Below are positions 10,301-18,935 of a stretch of 64,000 bases of DNA, in pieces. The position numbers and the translations under genes were made by a program. Source of the DNA: Discostella pseudostelligera (lineage: Eukaryota; Bacillariophyta; Thalassiosirophyceae; Thalassiosirales; Thalassiosiraceae). The stretch covers positions 26,146 through 90,145 of the forward strand of contig JALLBK010000061.1 of NCBI GenBank assembly GCA_036940085.1, written 5' to 3'. How positions within the stretch are numbered: position 1 is the stretch's first letter; each line of letters opens with the position of its first letter. A model generated the notes under the pieces. That model was not told where the DNA came from. It did not search any database and saw nothing but the letters and a program-made list of their open reading frames with translations.

Positions 10301-11547
10301 GTTAGTGTCACCTTGTAGATATCACCTAATTCCGATTGTGCCAAGGCAAAGAATTTCCCCTTCTTTTGTTTCAATACGGATAGGGAGGTGATGAGTATGC
10401 CCTTGTTGGAAGGGTGGAGTTCTCGACGGGGTACGGCACATATCATGCTCTTCGGTGTAACCTTGGCACTGCCATCGTCACCATCATCACCATTGGGGAT
10501 AGGAGGAGGAACCATCCCCTCATGCAAATATTCAATATAATTCTCCCCTCCCACCAATACTCCCCCTGGTCCATCAGCACCACCAGGTAAGGCAGCTAAA
10601 CAACATGCCGTTCGATGAGTGGTTACTGCCCATCGTCGTGAAACGTGATTTAATCCTAAATCAAGTTCATAGTATGCCAATTGTTTCGTATATCCATCAC
10701 CATACTGTCCAACCGGCACATCTTCTTTCACTTCACTCTTGGCTGCATTCTTCATGTCCTCATCTTCCTCCTCCTTCTTCCGTTTCTTCTCCACCAATAC
10801 CATATCCTCATACTCTTCATACTGCACCTCCAAACAAGCAAATATCGGATTATCATATCCATTATCGACACCCACGACATCATAGACAAAAGTTCGTGGT
10901 CGATGTGCTTCCAATGGACTAGCACAGGATATTTTTCCAGAAGTATCGCGATGGATGACGTAGACTAGTTTGCGTTTTTCAATGGAGGCAATCATACAGG
11001 CACGACCACGGGGGTCAATGCCCAGGTATTGACCGGGTGTGTCTCGACGTATGCCGACTTTGCCAAAGGGGGAGGAGTGCAGTATCATGGAGGATAGCGG
11101 GGTCAATTTGGCTGTAGTACTGCCAGGGGTGGCCGATGATGTAGTGGTTGTTGGCTCAAAGTCTAGTATAGAGAAACACCCCGAGTCCGACCCTACAACT
11201 AACACATCGCGTTTGGAGCCCGAGACACGAAGTGCATGTAATGTGCGAAGTGTTGATCGAGTTTCGATACGCGAGACTAGTTGCAAACTTGTCGTCACTT
11301 CCTCATCATCGTCTCCTTCTTCATCACCAGATTTGTCAGAGGATGGCTGAGAAATGACAATGCGATACAAGTCAATAGTGCCGCCAGCACGAAGACAGGC
11401 TATTTCTTGAGTGCCACCGCTGCTGCCTCCACTGGAAGAAGTGCACCCTGATGTAAATTCACCAATGGTCGAGGCAATGATTGATCCGGCATGTTTTAAT
11501 CGAACATCGAGAAGTTTCATCGACGCGGCGGAGGTTATTGATGTCAT
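7372..11547 (-). CDS. SF3B3: Splicing factor 3B subunit 3 (SAP130/Rse1)
   Basis: An intronless 1391-residue protein starts at an ATG at 11547 and begins MTSITSAASMKLLDVRLKH. Beta-propeller repeats run through the whole length, and the C-terminal CPSF-A-type region ends with the SF3B3 signature: GRDPQAYRSYYAPIKHVVDG followed by DLCDAYAQL, and a final SVGDVLKKLEDTRN. SF3B3 is a scaffold of the SF3b complex of the U2 snRNP, acting in branch-site recognition in the nucleus. The protein is longer than animal orthologues (about 1217 residues). Much of the excess is low-complexity acidic or basic insertions, mainly a Lys/Glu/Asp-rich block encoded at about 8480-8640 and a shorter one at 10745-10810. 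The paralogues DDB1 and CPSF160 share the fold but not this C-terminal signature. Confidence 0.93.
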   Translation of the reverse strand: MTSITSAASMKLLDVRLKHAGSIIASTIGEFTSGCTSSSGGSSGGTQEIACLRAGGTIDLYRIVISQPSSDKSGDEEGDDDEEVTTSLQLVSRIETRSTLRTLHALRVSGSKRDVLVVGSDSGCFSILDFEPTTTTSSATPGSTTAKLTPLSSMILHSSPFGKVGIRRDTPGQYLGIDPRGRACMIASIEKRKLVYVIHRDTSGKISCASPLEAHRPRTFVYDVVGVDNGYDNPIFACLEVQYEEYEDMVLVEKKRKKEEEDEDMKNAAKSEVKEDVPVGQYGDGYTKQLAYYELDLGLNHVSRRWAVTTHRTACCLAALPGGADGPGGVLVGGENYIEYLHEGMVPPPIPNGDDGDDGSAKVTPKSMICAVPRRELHPSNKGILITSLSVLKQKKGKFFALAQSELGDIYKVTLTLPKENKTCVSGMTICLLDTLPVGNSMNISKLALLFVASEFGDHGLYQFDAIDIEADAIKCTSNDTITALLKSGIQEEDEFYAKCEVVAKFAPTFRPTILRNLHKVFTMESLAPVTSVLVGELAGNEVSPQIYTLCGRGPSSTLRVLRHGLSVTELAVSELPGVPGAVFNVRDDTIVGGGKNGKFYDRYIVVSFADATLVLSVGETVEEMGKESGFLLTEPTLACSALGVGGSGDGERGGGIVQVYPGGVRHIQRGSVSQWHVPGIKKIECASANESQILIALVGGELIYFELDPMSGNLMEAGTRDVGTDVCSLDVGVVPRGKSRSLFAAVGCRDSTVRLLSLAPGGLLEQKSSTALGTTKPHSVALSNAEEGELTLTVGLDDGSALRAGVDPITGAISTSPSRRFLGARPVAVSRVTLQGSHSTLLLSSRPWIGRACNGHHSMAPMSYAPLDHGCSFSNEAVRDGIVATSGNTLRILSVGGDSGGNTAVAAVSTLGSTDDESFNSNHIDLRYTPRQMCLLSARVTETTRKIVLAIVESDANDFGEEDKKAMGFDGTGKSKAGSKKKENKDGDDAMDMDMEDSGDEEEEKKDGGDDEEEDDEEDDTRLTPIRGPVPAEQGRWGSCIRLVDPANACLTLDCVELNRNEAALCCASVRFHSRGGESLLAVGTVTGMTMHPLGHKESHIVLYRVVNGERLQLLHRTKVDDGPILSLVHFQGRLLVGVGRIVRLYEMGKRQLLKKCELRGFPTMVKTLQAAGDRAFVGEMMQSVQFIRYDATSNKLLLVARDQSPRPITCQELLDINTVAVGDKFGNVSILRLPRGADVGAIDVTGTRALWDSSREDATPKLETLCTYHVGEVVTSMTRASLVAGGAESLIYVTVTGRVGALVPFTSREDVEFYSSLEGFLRAEAPRPTGRDPQAYRSYYAPIKHVVDGDLCDAYAQLPYDVKQKIAEQLERSVGDVLKKLEDTRNALL

Positions 11548-11919
11548 TATATTAATGTATGGTTGAATTGATTGAGGTATCAGTTAGGGGGGGCGATGCC
11601 GCTGCTACTGCCATCTACTGCCGCCGGCTTGGACTTGGATCTTTGTCTTCGGTCTTCGTCCCGCTGTTTTTTGTGGTGGAGGCAATGAGATGCTTCCCGC
11701 CATATTCGTAATGTATCGCCACATCATCGCTCATCTATCATCATGCCGTTCTCGCAGATTCTCGCGACATTTTTTGCACCGACAGCGAGCGAGCGAGACC
11801 GCGAGACCCTGCGAGACCTCACCATACCATAACCACTTCCGCCGACGCCTACCACTACCATACGCCTCCGGCTCCTCATAGGCCACCATCACCCCCCCCC
11901 CCTCTGCTCTTCATAAACC
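11548..11919. promoter_or_regulatory. Divergent promoter, SF3B3 and ferredoxin-fold gene
   Basis: These 372 bases lie between two outward-facing starts. At about 11694-11706 they contain TTCCCGCCATATT, the reverse complement of AATATGGCGGGAA, matching the window's recurrent E2F-like motif. GCGAGAC/GCGAGCGAG words near 11780-11815 and a C run at 11892-11901 are also present. No gene is seen. Confidence 0.4.
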
Positions 11920-12519
11920 ATGCTATCCTCCGCTTGTCTTCGCTTAGCGCGCTCCCGCGCTCCGTCGGTTGCCTTGAACCGCCTTGCCGGCCTGCCCTCT
12001 CTCACCGTCGGCGGCACCGTCGGCCGTCGCACCCTCGCCGCAGCCGCTGCCCATGCACCACCCGCCTCCATCCTCACTCCCATCCCCGACATTTCCCCCG
12101 CCAGTGTCTACGACAAAATTATTAAAATCACCATCATCGATCCATCCGGTGCACGTCGTTCCATCCCCGCACTGGTTGGTCAATCTCTCTACACTGCCTG
12201 CACAATGAACAACATCGATCTAGGTCCAGCCTCCGTTGGTGCACCCCAACAACGCATCAATTCATCCACATGGACTGAACCACTCTATGGGGAGGGTGCC
12301 ACATCCGGATTTGATCATGTCATTCTCCAATCGGATAATATTGGTGTTATGGCTGCTGAACCACCCCATAGTAATGAAATTGCAATGCTAGAGGCGTATT
12401 GGGATGAGGATGAATTAGTCGAGGGGAGTAGTCGATTGGCAAGTATGGTTATGATTAATAATGATATGGATGGGATGGTGGTGTATGTCCCGGATAGATT
12501 GTGTGATGATATTCCTTGA
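11920..12519 (+). CDS. Mitochondrial ferredoxin-fold protein lacking cluster cysteines (C1-FDX-like)
   Basis: Single-exon, 199 residues. The N-terminus (LSSACLRLARSRAP, then ALNRLAGLPS) is Arg-rich and Ala/Leu-rich with no acids, as in mitochondrial presequences. From about residue 67 the sequence follows the adrenodoxin-type ferredoxin fold: KITIIDPSGARRSIPALVGQ, a central segment, then a C-terminal SSRLASMVMINNDMDGMVVY plus VPDRL that parallels the adrenodoxin ending SRLGCQV..DGM.V.VP. The loop that should hold CxxxxxCxxC has no cysteines, so no [2Fe-2S] cluster can form in the usual way. Plant and algal mitochondrial complex I carries a ferredoxin-like bridge subunit (C1-FDX) with altered ligands; this is my favoured assignment, by inference. 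Confidence 0.6.
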   Translation: MLSSACLRLARSRAPSVALNRLAGLPSLTVGGTVGRRTLAAAAAHAPPASILTPIPDISPASVYDKIIKITIIDPSGARRSIPALVGQSLYTACTMNNIDLGPASVGAPQQRINSSTWTEPLYGEGATSGFDHVILQSDNIGVMAAEPPHSNEIAMLEAYWDEDELVEGSSRLASMVMINNDMDGMVVYVPDRLCDDIP

Positions 12520-12778
12520 AGCGAAGGGGAGACAATGATGTGTTGTTGTTGCTGAAGAAACAATAATAGTTTCTTTTCGAATGGCCGAATCCGTATGCAG
12601 CTGGGAGAAGGGGGATATACTTGTAAATTAAGACAGGGGTTAGCATTTAGATCCCTTTGAATTAATATGTTGCGCCTAAGCACGTTATGTCTCTAGCGTA
12701 GCATTCCATCCGCCAGTCTGCCAGGATATGTTGGTCATCTCGAAGCGGGTGGGGGGTGGACGGAGTTGAATGTAAGCG

Positions 12779-13968
12779 TTACATCCCCCTTGGTCCTAGC
12801 GTGTAGTCGGCAGTTTTACCAGTGGCTAAAAATGACCGAAATGCATCCACTGCCGAACCAGCACCAGTAGCACCGGCAGTTGTTGTTCCTTCCACCTGCC
12901 TACCAATACAATCAAATGAGACACTCCTACCCCCACTCTCTGTCAATGCCGCAATACATAAATTCGCCACATCGAACCGTGCAATGGATTTCTTCTCACA
13001 TTTCATCAAAACATCATCGACACCCAAAACCAATTCCATAGTATTTGGATCCATATCGACCAATCCACCCGGATGAATAATTGTGTACTGCAGTCCACTT
13101 AAACAGAGATATTTCTCAGCCTTGCGTTTCCATAATAAGATATCACCGTGTCCATTCCCATACTTGTCTTTGCCAATTTGATTCAAGAAGTTGTTTGGAT
13201 CGAGCACACCCATGGAGCTTACCAATACCTGACACAAAATTCGTCATCAGAGAAACAAATTAAACACGAGAGAGTAGCATGCAATAATGTAATACATACC
13301 ACATGTTTCACACCCAACTTCTTTGCAAAATCAATCTGTTTCTTCTGTCCTACATAATCCACCATCTCGGGATATTGATTGTCCTTATATTTGAATTGCA
13401 AATCACGAAAGTTGATTGCCCTCTTCTTCTCGGGATTTAATATATTCAATGGTATTTTGAGAATTGCCTTGAATAAGGACAGTTTGCTAATTTGTGGTAC
13501 CGCCGATGTGCATATGACCATGGCCTCGGCATTCTCTAATGCTGTTGGCCAAGTGTTGCTACTGCTGCTGCTGCTCGTTGTTGTTGTTAGGGTATTGTGC
13601 TCAAAGGACATTTGTGTGACATCACAAATAACAATCTCCTCAAGGGCACAGTTGGTTTTGGCAATGAGTTTCTTTGCACTGGCTTCCGAGCGGACGAGAC
13701 CAACAACATCGAAGCGTGGATCGGCAACAAGGAGAGAGAAGACTAATGATCCTGTTCGACCGGCGGCGCCTGTCACGATGACCTTCTTTGAGACTTGACC
13801 GGGCAGCAAGTTCATTTGCAATTGGCAGGCTGATCTCGTCGACGACCTGCATTTACTCCAACCACCGTTCCGACATCCCACGAAAGACGATGCCGACAAG
13901 GCATCAGCGGGTATGAAGAGCAACGATGTCCAAGTCATCCACAGAGAGAGACTGGCCAACGAAAACAT
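12779..13968 (-). CDS. Plastid atypical short-chain dehydrogenase (NAD(P)-binding, At5g02240/TIC62-like)
   Basis: Two exons, 13968-13300 and 13228-12779, join in phase 0 across a 71-nt intron (GTG|GTATGT to GTCAG|GTA), giving 372 residues. I chose the ATG at 13968 because it opens a signal peptide ending ADALSASSFVG, an ASAFAP-like plastid import site; an upstream in-frame ATG at 14064 adds 32 residues. The Rossmann motif GAAGRTG is at about residues 67-73. The exon junction restores KHVVLVSSMGVLDPNN, and LWKRKAEKYL supplies the Tyr/Lys-region seen in the atypical SDR group that includes Arabidopsis At5g02240 and the TIC62 N-terminus. The substrate is unknown. A Ser/Thr microsatellite (GTT/GCT, about 13555-13590) encodes a linker. 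Confidence 0.8.
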
Positions 13969-14246
13969 GTCAATCAATGCAGATGATGACCATTGATATG
14001 AAATAAATGAGATGTTGCATCGAAGAATTGGAGTGAGAAATGCCCATCTGTCTCGAAGCGCCAAAACACGTACTGATTCCTACATCCATCTGCACTAGAA
14101 CTTTTGCCGACAAAAAGAATCCAGCTGCCGCTCTTCAACCACACAAAAAAACAACTCAGATCCATCGCCCATCGCCCTTAATTCATAATAGTACTCTTCA
14201 TAATATCGATCGAACTTCCAAGTCATTGGAGATATTTCCATGAATC

Positions 14247-14712
14247 ATGGCTCCGTCTAGTGCCTCTCTATCACTCTTCAGATCCTTGCTGCGCGAGGCT
14301 GCAAAAATGGACAATTATAACTTCCGATTGTACGCATTGCGAAGGGTGCGGATAGGATTTGAGAATAATCGGAATTTGACTGGGTGAGCGCACATACATC
14401 AATACCGTACTACAGGTGCTGAATGAATAACATTCAATATTTCTCTTTTTGTTGCATGGTCTCATCTCTCTCTCTCTCACACACACACTCACTCTCTTGC
14501 AAATGCATATGATTTGCTCCCAATCTGCCGTCATCGTCACACATCTCGCGTTGACAAAAACGTCGGTATCATTTGCAACAAAATAAATGTACCATAGAAG
14601 TGAAGCTGAAGATGCATTTGTAGAGGGGAAAGAACAACTGGAAATATTAAAACGTCAAGCGGTAGTGGGTCATTTATATCCCACTGCTCGTAGTGTGATG
14701 GAGACTGCATGA
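14247..14712 (+). CDS. LYRM4: ISD11 / LYRM4, LYR-motif subunit of the cysteine desulfurase complex
   Basis: Two short exons, 14247-14383 and 14598-14712, join in phase 2 (ACTGG|GTGAGC to CATAG|AAGTG) to give 83 residues. Exon 1 reads MAPSSASLSLFRSLLREAAK then MDNYNFRLYALRRVRIGFEN; exon 2 contains EGKEQLEILKRQAVVGHLYP. This parallels human ISD11 almost residue for residue: the LYR.MLRE segment, YNYR.YA.RRIRD.F.EN, then RQV.IGQLY. ISD11 stabilises the desulfurase NFS1 together with acyl carrier protein in mitochondrial Fe-S cluster assembly. The LYR tripeptide is LFR here. The 214-nt intron carries a CT/CA microsatellite (14465-14493). Both exons encode fewer than 60 residues, so simple ORF scans miss the gene. 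It is divergent from the SDR at 13968, 278 bp away. Confidence 0.85.
14465..14493. repeat. CT/CA microsatellite inside the ISD11 intron
   Basis: A run of TC dinucleotides passes directly into AC dinucleotides, then CTCACTCTC. It lies in the only intron of the ISD11 gene. The pyrimidine richness is on the gene's sense strand but well before the 3' splice site. Confidence 0.8.
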
Positions 14713-14918
14713 TTGATCATTGAATTCATTTGTCGGCGTTGAATGGGGGGAGCTTTCACCCATATTGTGGTATCAAATATTACATGAACGTAGGTAATAG
14801 GAAGCATCAGTAGCAAACTGTTGAATCGAGTGATACATAGTTCTATCGGATATCTAATCAAGATTTAACATTATTAAGGGCTACAAAGTGCAATCCCCCC
14901 GTCTACCCCCATCCACCC

Positions 14919-15542
14919 CTATCTCGAGCAAAACACATCCTTCATCTCCTCCAAATCCTTCTCCAGTCTCTTTCGTTTTCTACTCTCCCGCTCTTGTATC
15001 AGCCCCACCTTCCCCCCAAATCGTTTCCGTGCACGACGTCGCACCTCCTTTCGAGCATACAATTTCATCTTCGACCAACCGCGTTTGTGTGGATTGTCTT
15101 TTTCAATGTATGAGCATACGGCGAGTGTGCCCATTGGTAGACAGTATGATCGTTGAGCCTCGGTTTGAGTGATGAAGTGCGAGGCATTGTGTTCGAATTC
15201 CTCGAGGGAGGACTCATCGTCGTCGACGTCTTCATCGTTCCCATTGTTGTTTGTGTTGCTGGAAATGACGACCCCCCGTTCGTTGGTTCTAGTATTGGAT
15301 TGGTTCAAATGAGCGGATGCATCAGTGCTCTGTATTGATCTGCTTCCCTTCGTCCCCTCGTTTTGTTCAGTAGGAACGAACCCTCCATCTTGAAAGATAT
15401 TGGATGTACTACTCCCTGCCTCGGTGATGATGATATTATTTGTCTCCCTCTGCTCTCTTTCTAATTCTCTCTTTCGTTTAATTTTCAATGCCCTCAACCT
15501 ATTTTCTTCCATCCTCTTGCTTTGCTCGTCCGTGAGTGTCAT
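14919..15542 (-). CDS. XPA-like nucleotide excision repair protein without zinc finger
   Basis: A 207-residue protein from the ATG at 15542; the open frame extends upstream but without another ATG. The N-terminus MTLTDEQSKRMEENRLRALK followed by IKRKRELERE matches the XPA opening (RA.IERNRQRAL). A Ser/Asn/Asp-rich disordered stretch follows. The C-terminal half has the XPA_C pattern: THFITQTEAQRSYCLP-type lead (here SHFITQTEAQRSYCLPMG), then KDNPHKRGWSKMKLYARKEV and RRRARKRFGG, close to XPA NPHHSQWGDMKLYLKLQI. In XPA this domain binds damaged DNA and TFIIH/RPA partners. The four-cysteine zinc finger that normally precedes it is absent. It could be a divergent XPA or another XPA_C-domain protein; nuclear DNA repair is the best guess. 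Confidence 0.65.
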   Translation of the reverse strand: MTLTDEQSKRMEENRLRALKIKRKRELEREQRETNNIIITEAGSSTSNIFQDGGFVPTEQNEGTKGSRSIQSTDASAHLNQSNTRTNERGVVISSNTNNNGNDEDVDDDESSLEEFEHNASHFITQTEAQRSYCLPMGTLAVCSYIEKDNPHKRGWSKMKLYARKEVRRRARKRFGGKVGLIQERESRKRKRLEKDLEEMKDVFCSR

Positions 15543-15678
15543 GATGTTGTTCTCAATATTTTGTTGTCGCACACTTCCACCACCCCACCCCACATTCACA
15601 AACTTACCCCCTACCGTCCCCTACCCTCTACCCCTACCTTAATCACACGACCCCCTCAGATATGATATCTCTCAACAC

Positions 15679-15858
15679 TTAGTTTGTAATTTCCTTGGTC
15701 TCTTCCGACGCAGCCCCCCAATAAACATGCAACAATCGTACTGCGACGAAGTATACGATAAATTTACCAAAAAAGTAACCCTTGGATGCTGCCCAACCGG
15801 TAGATGAAGAGGATGCACTTGCAGTGGAGGCGTCGCCATGAGGGTTCAATGAAAACAT
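15679..15858 (-). CDS. Small single-pass membrane protein, 59 residues
   Basis: From the ATG at 15858 the product starts MFSLNPHGDASTASASSSS, continues TGWAASKGYFFGKFIVYFVAV, and ends with a short polar tail EETKEITN. One transmembrane helix (about residues 28-47) follows a polar Ser/Ala-rich N-terminus. Size and layout fit small accessory subunits of mitochondrial translocases or respiratory complexes, but no family signature is visible. The open frame extends upstream to 16134, but that part is low-complexity and reads like 5' untranslated sequence. A GA/CT repeat (15862-15880) sits directly before the start. Confidence 0.5.
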   Translation of the reverse strand: MFSLNPHGDASTASASSSSTGWAASKGYFFGKFIVYFVAVRLLHVYWGAASEETKEITN

Positions 15859-16241
15859 TGCCAGAGAGAGAGAGAGAGAAATAATATAAAATTGATTTGT
15901 ATCTAGGTGGGGTGGGTGGTTATGCGGTTGACTGCTTTTACAGATGGTTTGAATGAATAATTGATGCGTTGGCAGCCGTTGGCAGTTGGGAGTGGGAGTT
16001 GTTGTTTGCTTGGATTTTGGATTTGGATGGCCTTGCTTGTGCGGCAGTGGAATAGTTATGTGTCTGGCCTTCAACTTCGTCTCAGAAGATGAGGTCATCC
16101 ATTTCTCCACAATGTCACAAAGTACGTGTGACACAGCTGTGGAAGCTGCGAGAAGCGACGAGGTGCACCATTACCATGACCGGCAGCGGCATTATTTGGT
16201 ACTAACCTGTACTAACGGGCGGCAGAACGAGAACTCTGCCG

Positions 16242-18869
16242 ATGATTTACAATGAATTGGCTGCTGTATCGTATTGTTTGGATCCAATCTCAACCAGCAC
16301 CTCCATCATCATCATAATCATCGTCATCAATGATCATATTGCGAGGAGGGCACTTGAAGTCCTTGCCACTGGCTCCGATTATTCTGATTCCGACACCGAT
16401 TCCGACACTCAACTCCAAGTCGAAGAACGACGCATCATGTCTATGATACGAGGGGAGAGGACCTCGAGGGAACTTGCATCCCATGTGGGTAATTTAATAC
16501 CTTCATCCATGCAGAATCGTAGTAATGAGGAATTTGCGGAATCCTTCCTAGATGTCATGGCTCGACTCGAACAGCAACCGATTAGGTCTTCTCTTGCTGC
16601 CGAACAATGGCTCCACTTGTTCTCCAGGTTTAGTACAAGATCTGATGCTATTTTGACTGGGAGGGATGGTAGTAGTAGTGGTAGTGGCAGCAGCAGCAGT
16701 AGCATGAGCGATGATGATGATTTTGGAGATGAAATTGATCTCGATACGGATTCTGAAAATGATGAAGATGACGACGAAGAAGCCGCGGATCATCAAGATA
16801 TGAATAATGATTTGCTCGAGGATGAAGTAGAAGGTGATACTGAAGCAGATCGGTCAACTGGCAATCATGACGAAACTACTCAACATCACAACAATATCGC
16901 TTCACTACTACAGCTACTTCCTCCTCCCTCCTCCATCACTTTTGATTCCAACATTAGGGGTACGAACAACTTCCAGCGTATTTCATCTTTGCTTGTAAGC
17001 CTAGCCAATTCCGAGGAAAATCCTTTGATACGAGCGGATATACCCTGGCCTGTTATCATTGCCTGCGGAACGCCGTTTATGGATCTTTCCACCCAGACAA
17101 GTTCATTGTTGGTATCCCCGAGGCCATCTTTACTGCAAACGCTTTACCATCAGTTAGATGATCCAAATGGAACAAGGCTTTTAAAAGGAGTTCTGCGAAG
17201 TAAGCCAAATATTCTGAGTGCCCGTTCATATTTCGTCTCGACCGCTCTAACAAATCATACCTTGCTGTGTGATCACAATTTAGTGGATCCTCCCTTGGAG
17301 GTTGTCAAGGTGTTGCTTGACGCCTTTCCTTTATCATGCCTAGACATGGAAGCATTCTTTACTGCTTGTCAGTTTGCGCACCCTCACACATCACGTCGTT
17401 CGAAAGGTGCTAATGTTCTTGTTCAGGACGATGGCTCTGAATTTGACACCGACGATGTTGGGGAGGTTATCAGGCTAGTTATGCACGAGACCATACGCAT
17501 TCGTCGTTTGAACAATATTGATTGGGGCATGGTCGCCTTCCTTGGCGATGCAAGAATCTCTCCATCACATGCCAAGTTATTATTACAGCACTTCCCTGAA
17601 GCCTTGAATGATTCGAATCATGGCACCTTTGAAGTATCTCCGTTGGATAGAATGGCATCGGGGTATTTCATTCACGGCGAAACGACTGCTTGGGTTGAGA
17701 AGTTACGAATAGCACTTCGGGTCGCTATGTATGTAAGGCAAAGACGGGAACAGATTGAACAGGATCCTACATTGCCAAAAGAAATCACAATGCCCAGCTT
17801 CTTTTTCGGAACTGGTTGTCAAGTGTTAAGGAGACGAGAAAGTGGGCTAATTGGGGCAGCTCAAATATTCTATCCCTACCATGAGCTCATTCGACTCATA
17901 ATATCCCCGAACTTTCAAGGAACTCGATTCGGAAGGGTTGGGTTCATTAAAACTCTGAACGCATGCACCGAATCGGAGCCTGATGCATTCCTCCAAATGG
18001 ATGACGAAGGCAATCTACCTATTCATATTGCCCTAAGGTCTAAATGCGAAACTTCCCTAGGGGTGCACGGCGAAAGGCGTTTGATTAGATACCTACTTAA
18101 ATTGAATCCGAGTACATCTTTGTGTCTTGAGGGCGGTGAGAGTATCGATGGGCGAGTGAGACGATTGCCACTACGCTTGAGCATTGAGAATGGTTGGCCA
18201 GTCTTCGATCTCATAATAAATGCAGCCTTGACATGCGGCTCTTGGAAGACGCCAAATGGGATCGATGACGACTTTGTCTTGGATAGACCGTTGCTTCATG
18301 ATGTGCTGAACGGACCGTATCACCCTCAATTCGGAATATATTTTGCTCGAGAGATGGTTAAATTCATTATTGGGCGGGTATCCCATCATCATTTCCCTAG
18401 GGGCCAGAAGCGCATGCGTTCCCTTACGAATCCGGTTGATAGCGATGGTCGGACAGCACTGCATGTAGCTCTTGAATCAAAGTGGCCTGTATACGACCTC
18501 CTTGCTCAAGCCTACCCAAACCTTTCGTTGGAAGTACGCGATCCGTCTCGATTCGGATTCTTCCCATTTCAGATCGCAGCATGCGACTTTGCAGCCGGTA
18601 CTATCCGAAAAGAATCGCCAGATATAAAGGTACTTATTCCGGGTAAATCAACGGATGGTGTTAACCATAGTACAGACACATCGTTGAATGGTCTTGCCAT
18701 CGGAGAAGAAGATCGAAGAGAACTTCTCGAATTGAGTATGCTCTTCGAGATAGTAAGAGAATGTCCACATTGTGTCACATATAGTCTAGACGATTTGAAC
18801 CATGATGACGCCATAGGCCCTGGTCCAACGAAGAAAAGGAGATATGACCTCTCGTCGATTGAATCATGA
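16242..18869 (+). CDS. Diatom-type ankyrin-like repeat protein
   Basis: A long open frame gives 875 residues from the ATG at 16242. The first ~60 residues, with a run of seven Ile encoded by ATC/ATA repeats, look non-coding in style; the true start may be a later Met (MSMIRGERTSRELASHVGN near residue 66), or an upstream exon may exist. A very acidic Ser/Asp/Glu region (about residues 145-205) precedes a helical body with degenerate ankyrin-like units such as DDEGNLPIHIALRSK and DSDGRTALHVALESKWPVYD. Proteins of this build form a large family in diatoms, with no known function. The C-terminus ends GPTKKRRYD, a possible nuclear localisation signal. Confidence 0.7.
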   Translation: MIYNELAAVSYCLDPISTSTSIIIIIIVINDHIARRALEVLATGSDYSDSDTDSDTQLQVEERRIMSMIRGERTSRELASHVGNLIPSSMQNRSNEEFAESFLDVMARLEQQPIRSSLAAEQWLHLFSRFSTRSDAILTGRDGSSSGSGSSSSSMSDDDDFGDEIDLDTDSENDEDDDEEAADHQDMNNDLLEDEVEGDTEADRSTGNHDETTQHHNNIASLLQLLPPPSSITFDSNIRGTNNFQRISSLLVSLANSEENPLIRADIPWPVIIACGTPFMDLSTQTSSLLVSPRPSLLQTLYHQLDDPNGTRLLKGVLRSKPNILSARSYFVSTALTNHTLLCDHNLVDPPLEVVKVLLDAFPLSCLDMEAFFTACQFAHPHTSRRSKGANVLVQDDGSEFDTDDVGEVIRLVMHETIRIRRLNNIDWGMVAFLGDARISPSHAKLLLQHFPEALNDSNHGTFEVSPLDRMASGYFIHGETTAWVEKLRIALRVAMYVRQRREQIEQDPTLPKEITMPSFFFGTGCQVLRRRESGLIGAAQIFYPYHELIRLIISPNFQGTRFGRVGFIKTLNACTESEPDAFLQMDDEGNLPIHIALRSKCETSLGVHGERRLIRYLLKLNPSTSLCLEGGESIDGRVRRLPLRLSIENGWPVFDLIINAALTCGSWKTPNGIDDDFVLDRPLLHDVLNGPYHPQFGIYFAREMVKFIIGRVSHHHFPRGQKRMRSLTNPVDSDGRTALHVALESKWPVYDLLAQAYPNLSLEVRDPSRFGFFPFQIAACDFAAGTIRKESPDIKVLIPGKSTDGVNHSTDTSLNGLAIGEEDRRELLELSMLFEIVRECPHCVTYSLDDLNHDDAIGPGPTKKRRYDLSSIES

Positions 18870-18935
18870 TCAATGATAATAATGTGTATATTGCAGATAT
18901 TCTGTCTCTTTAATCCCTTACAATTTCATCCATTA

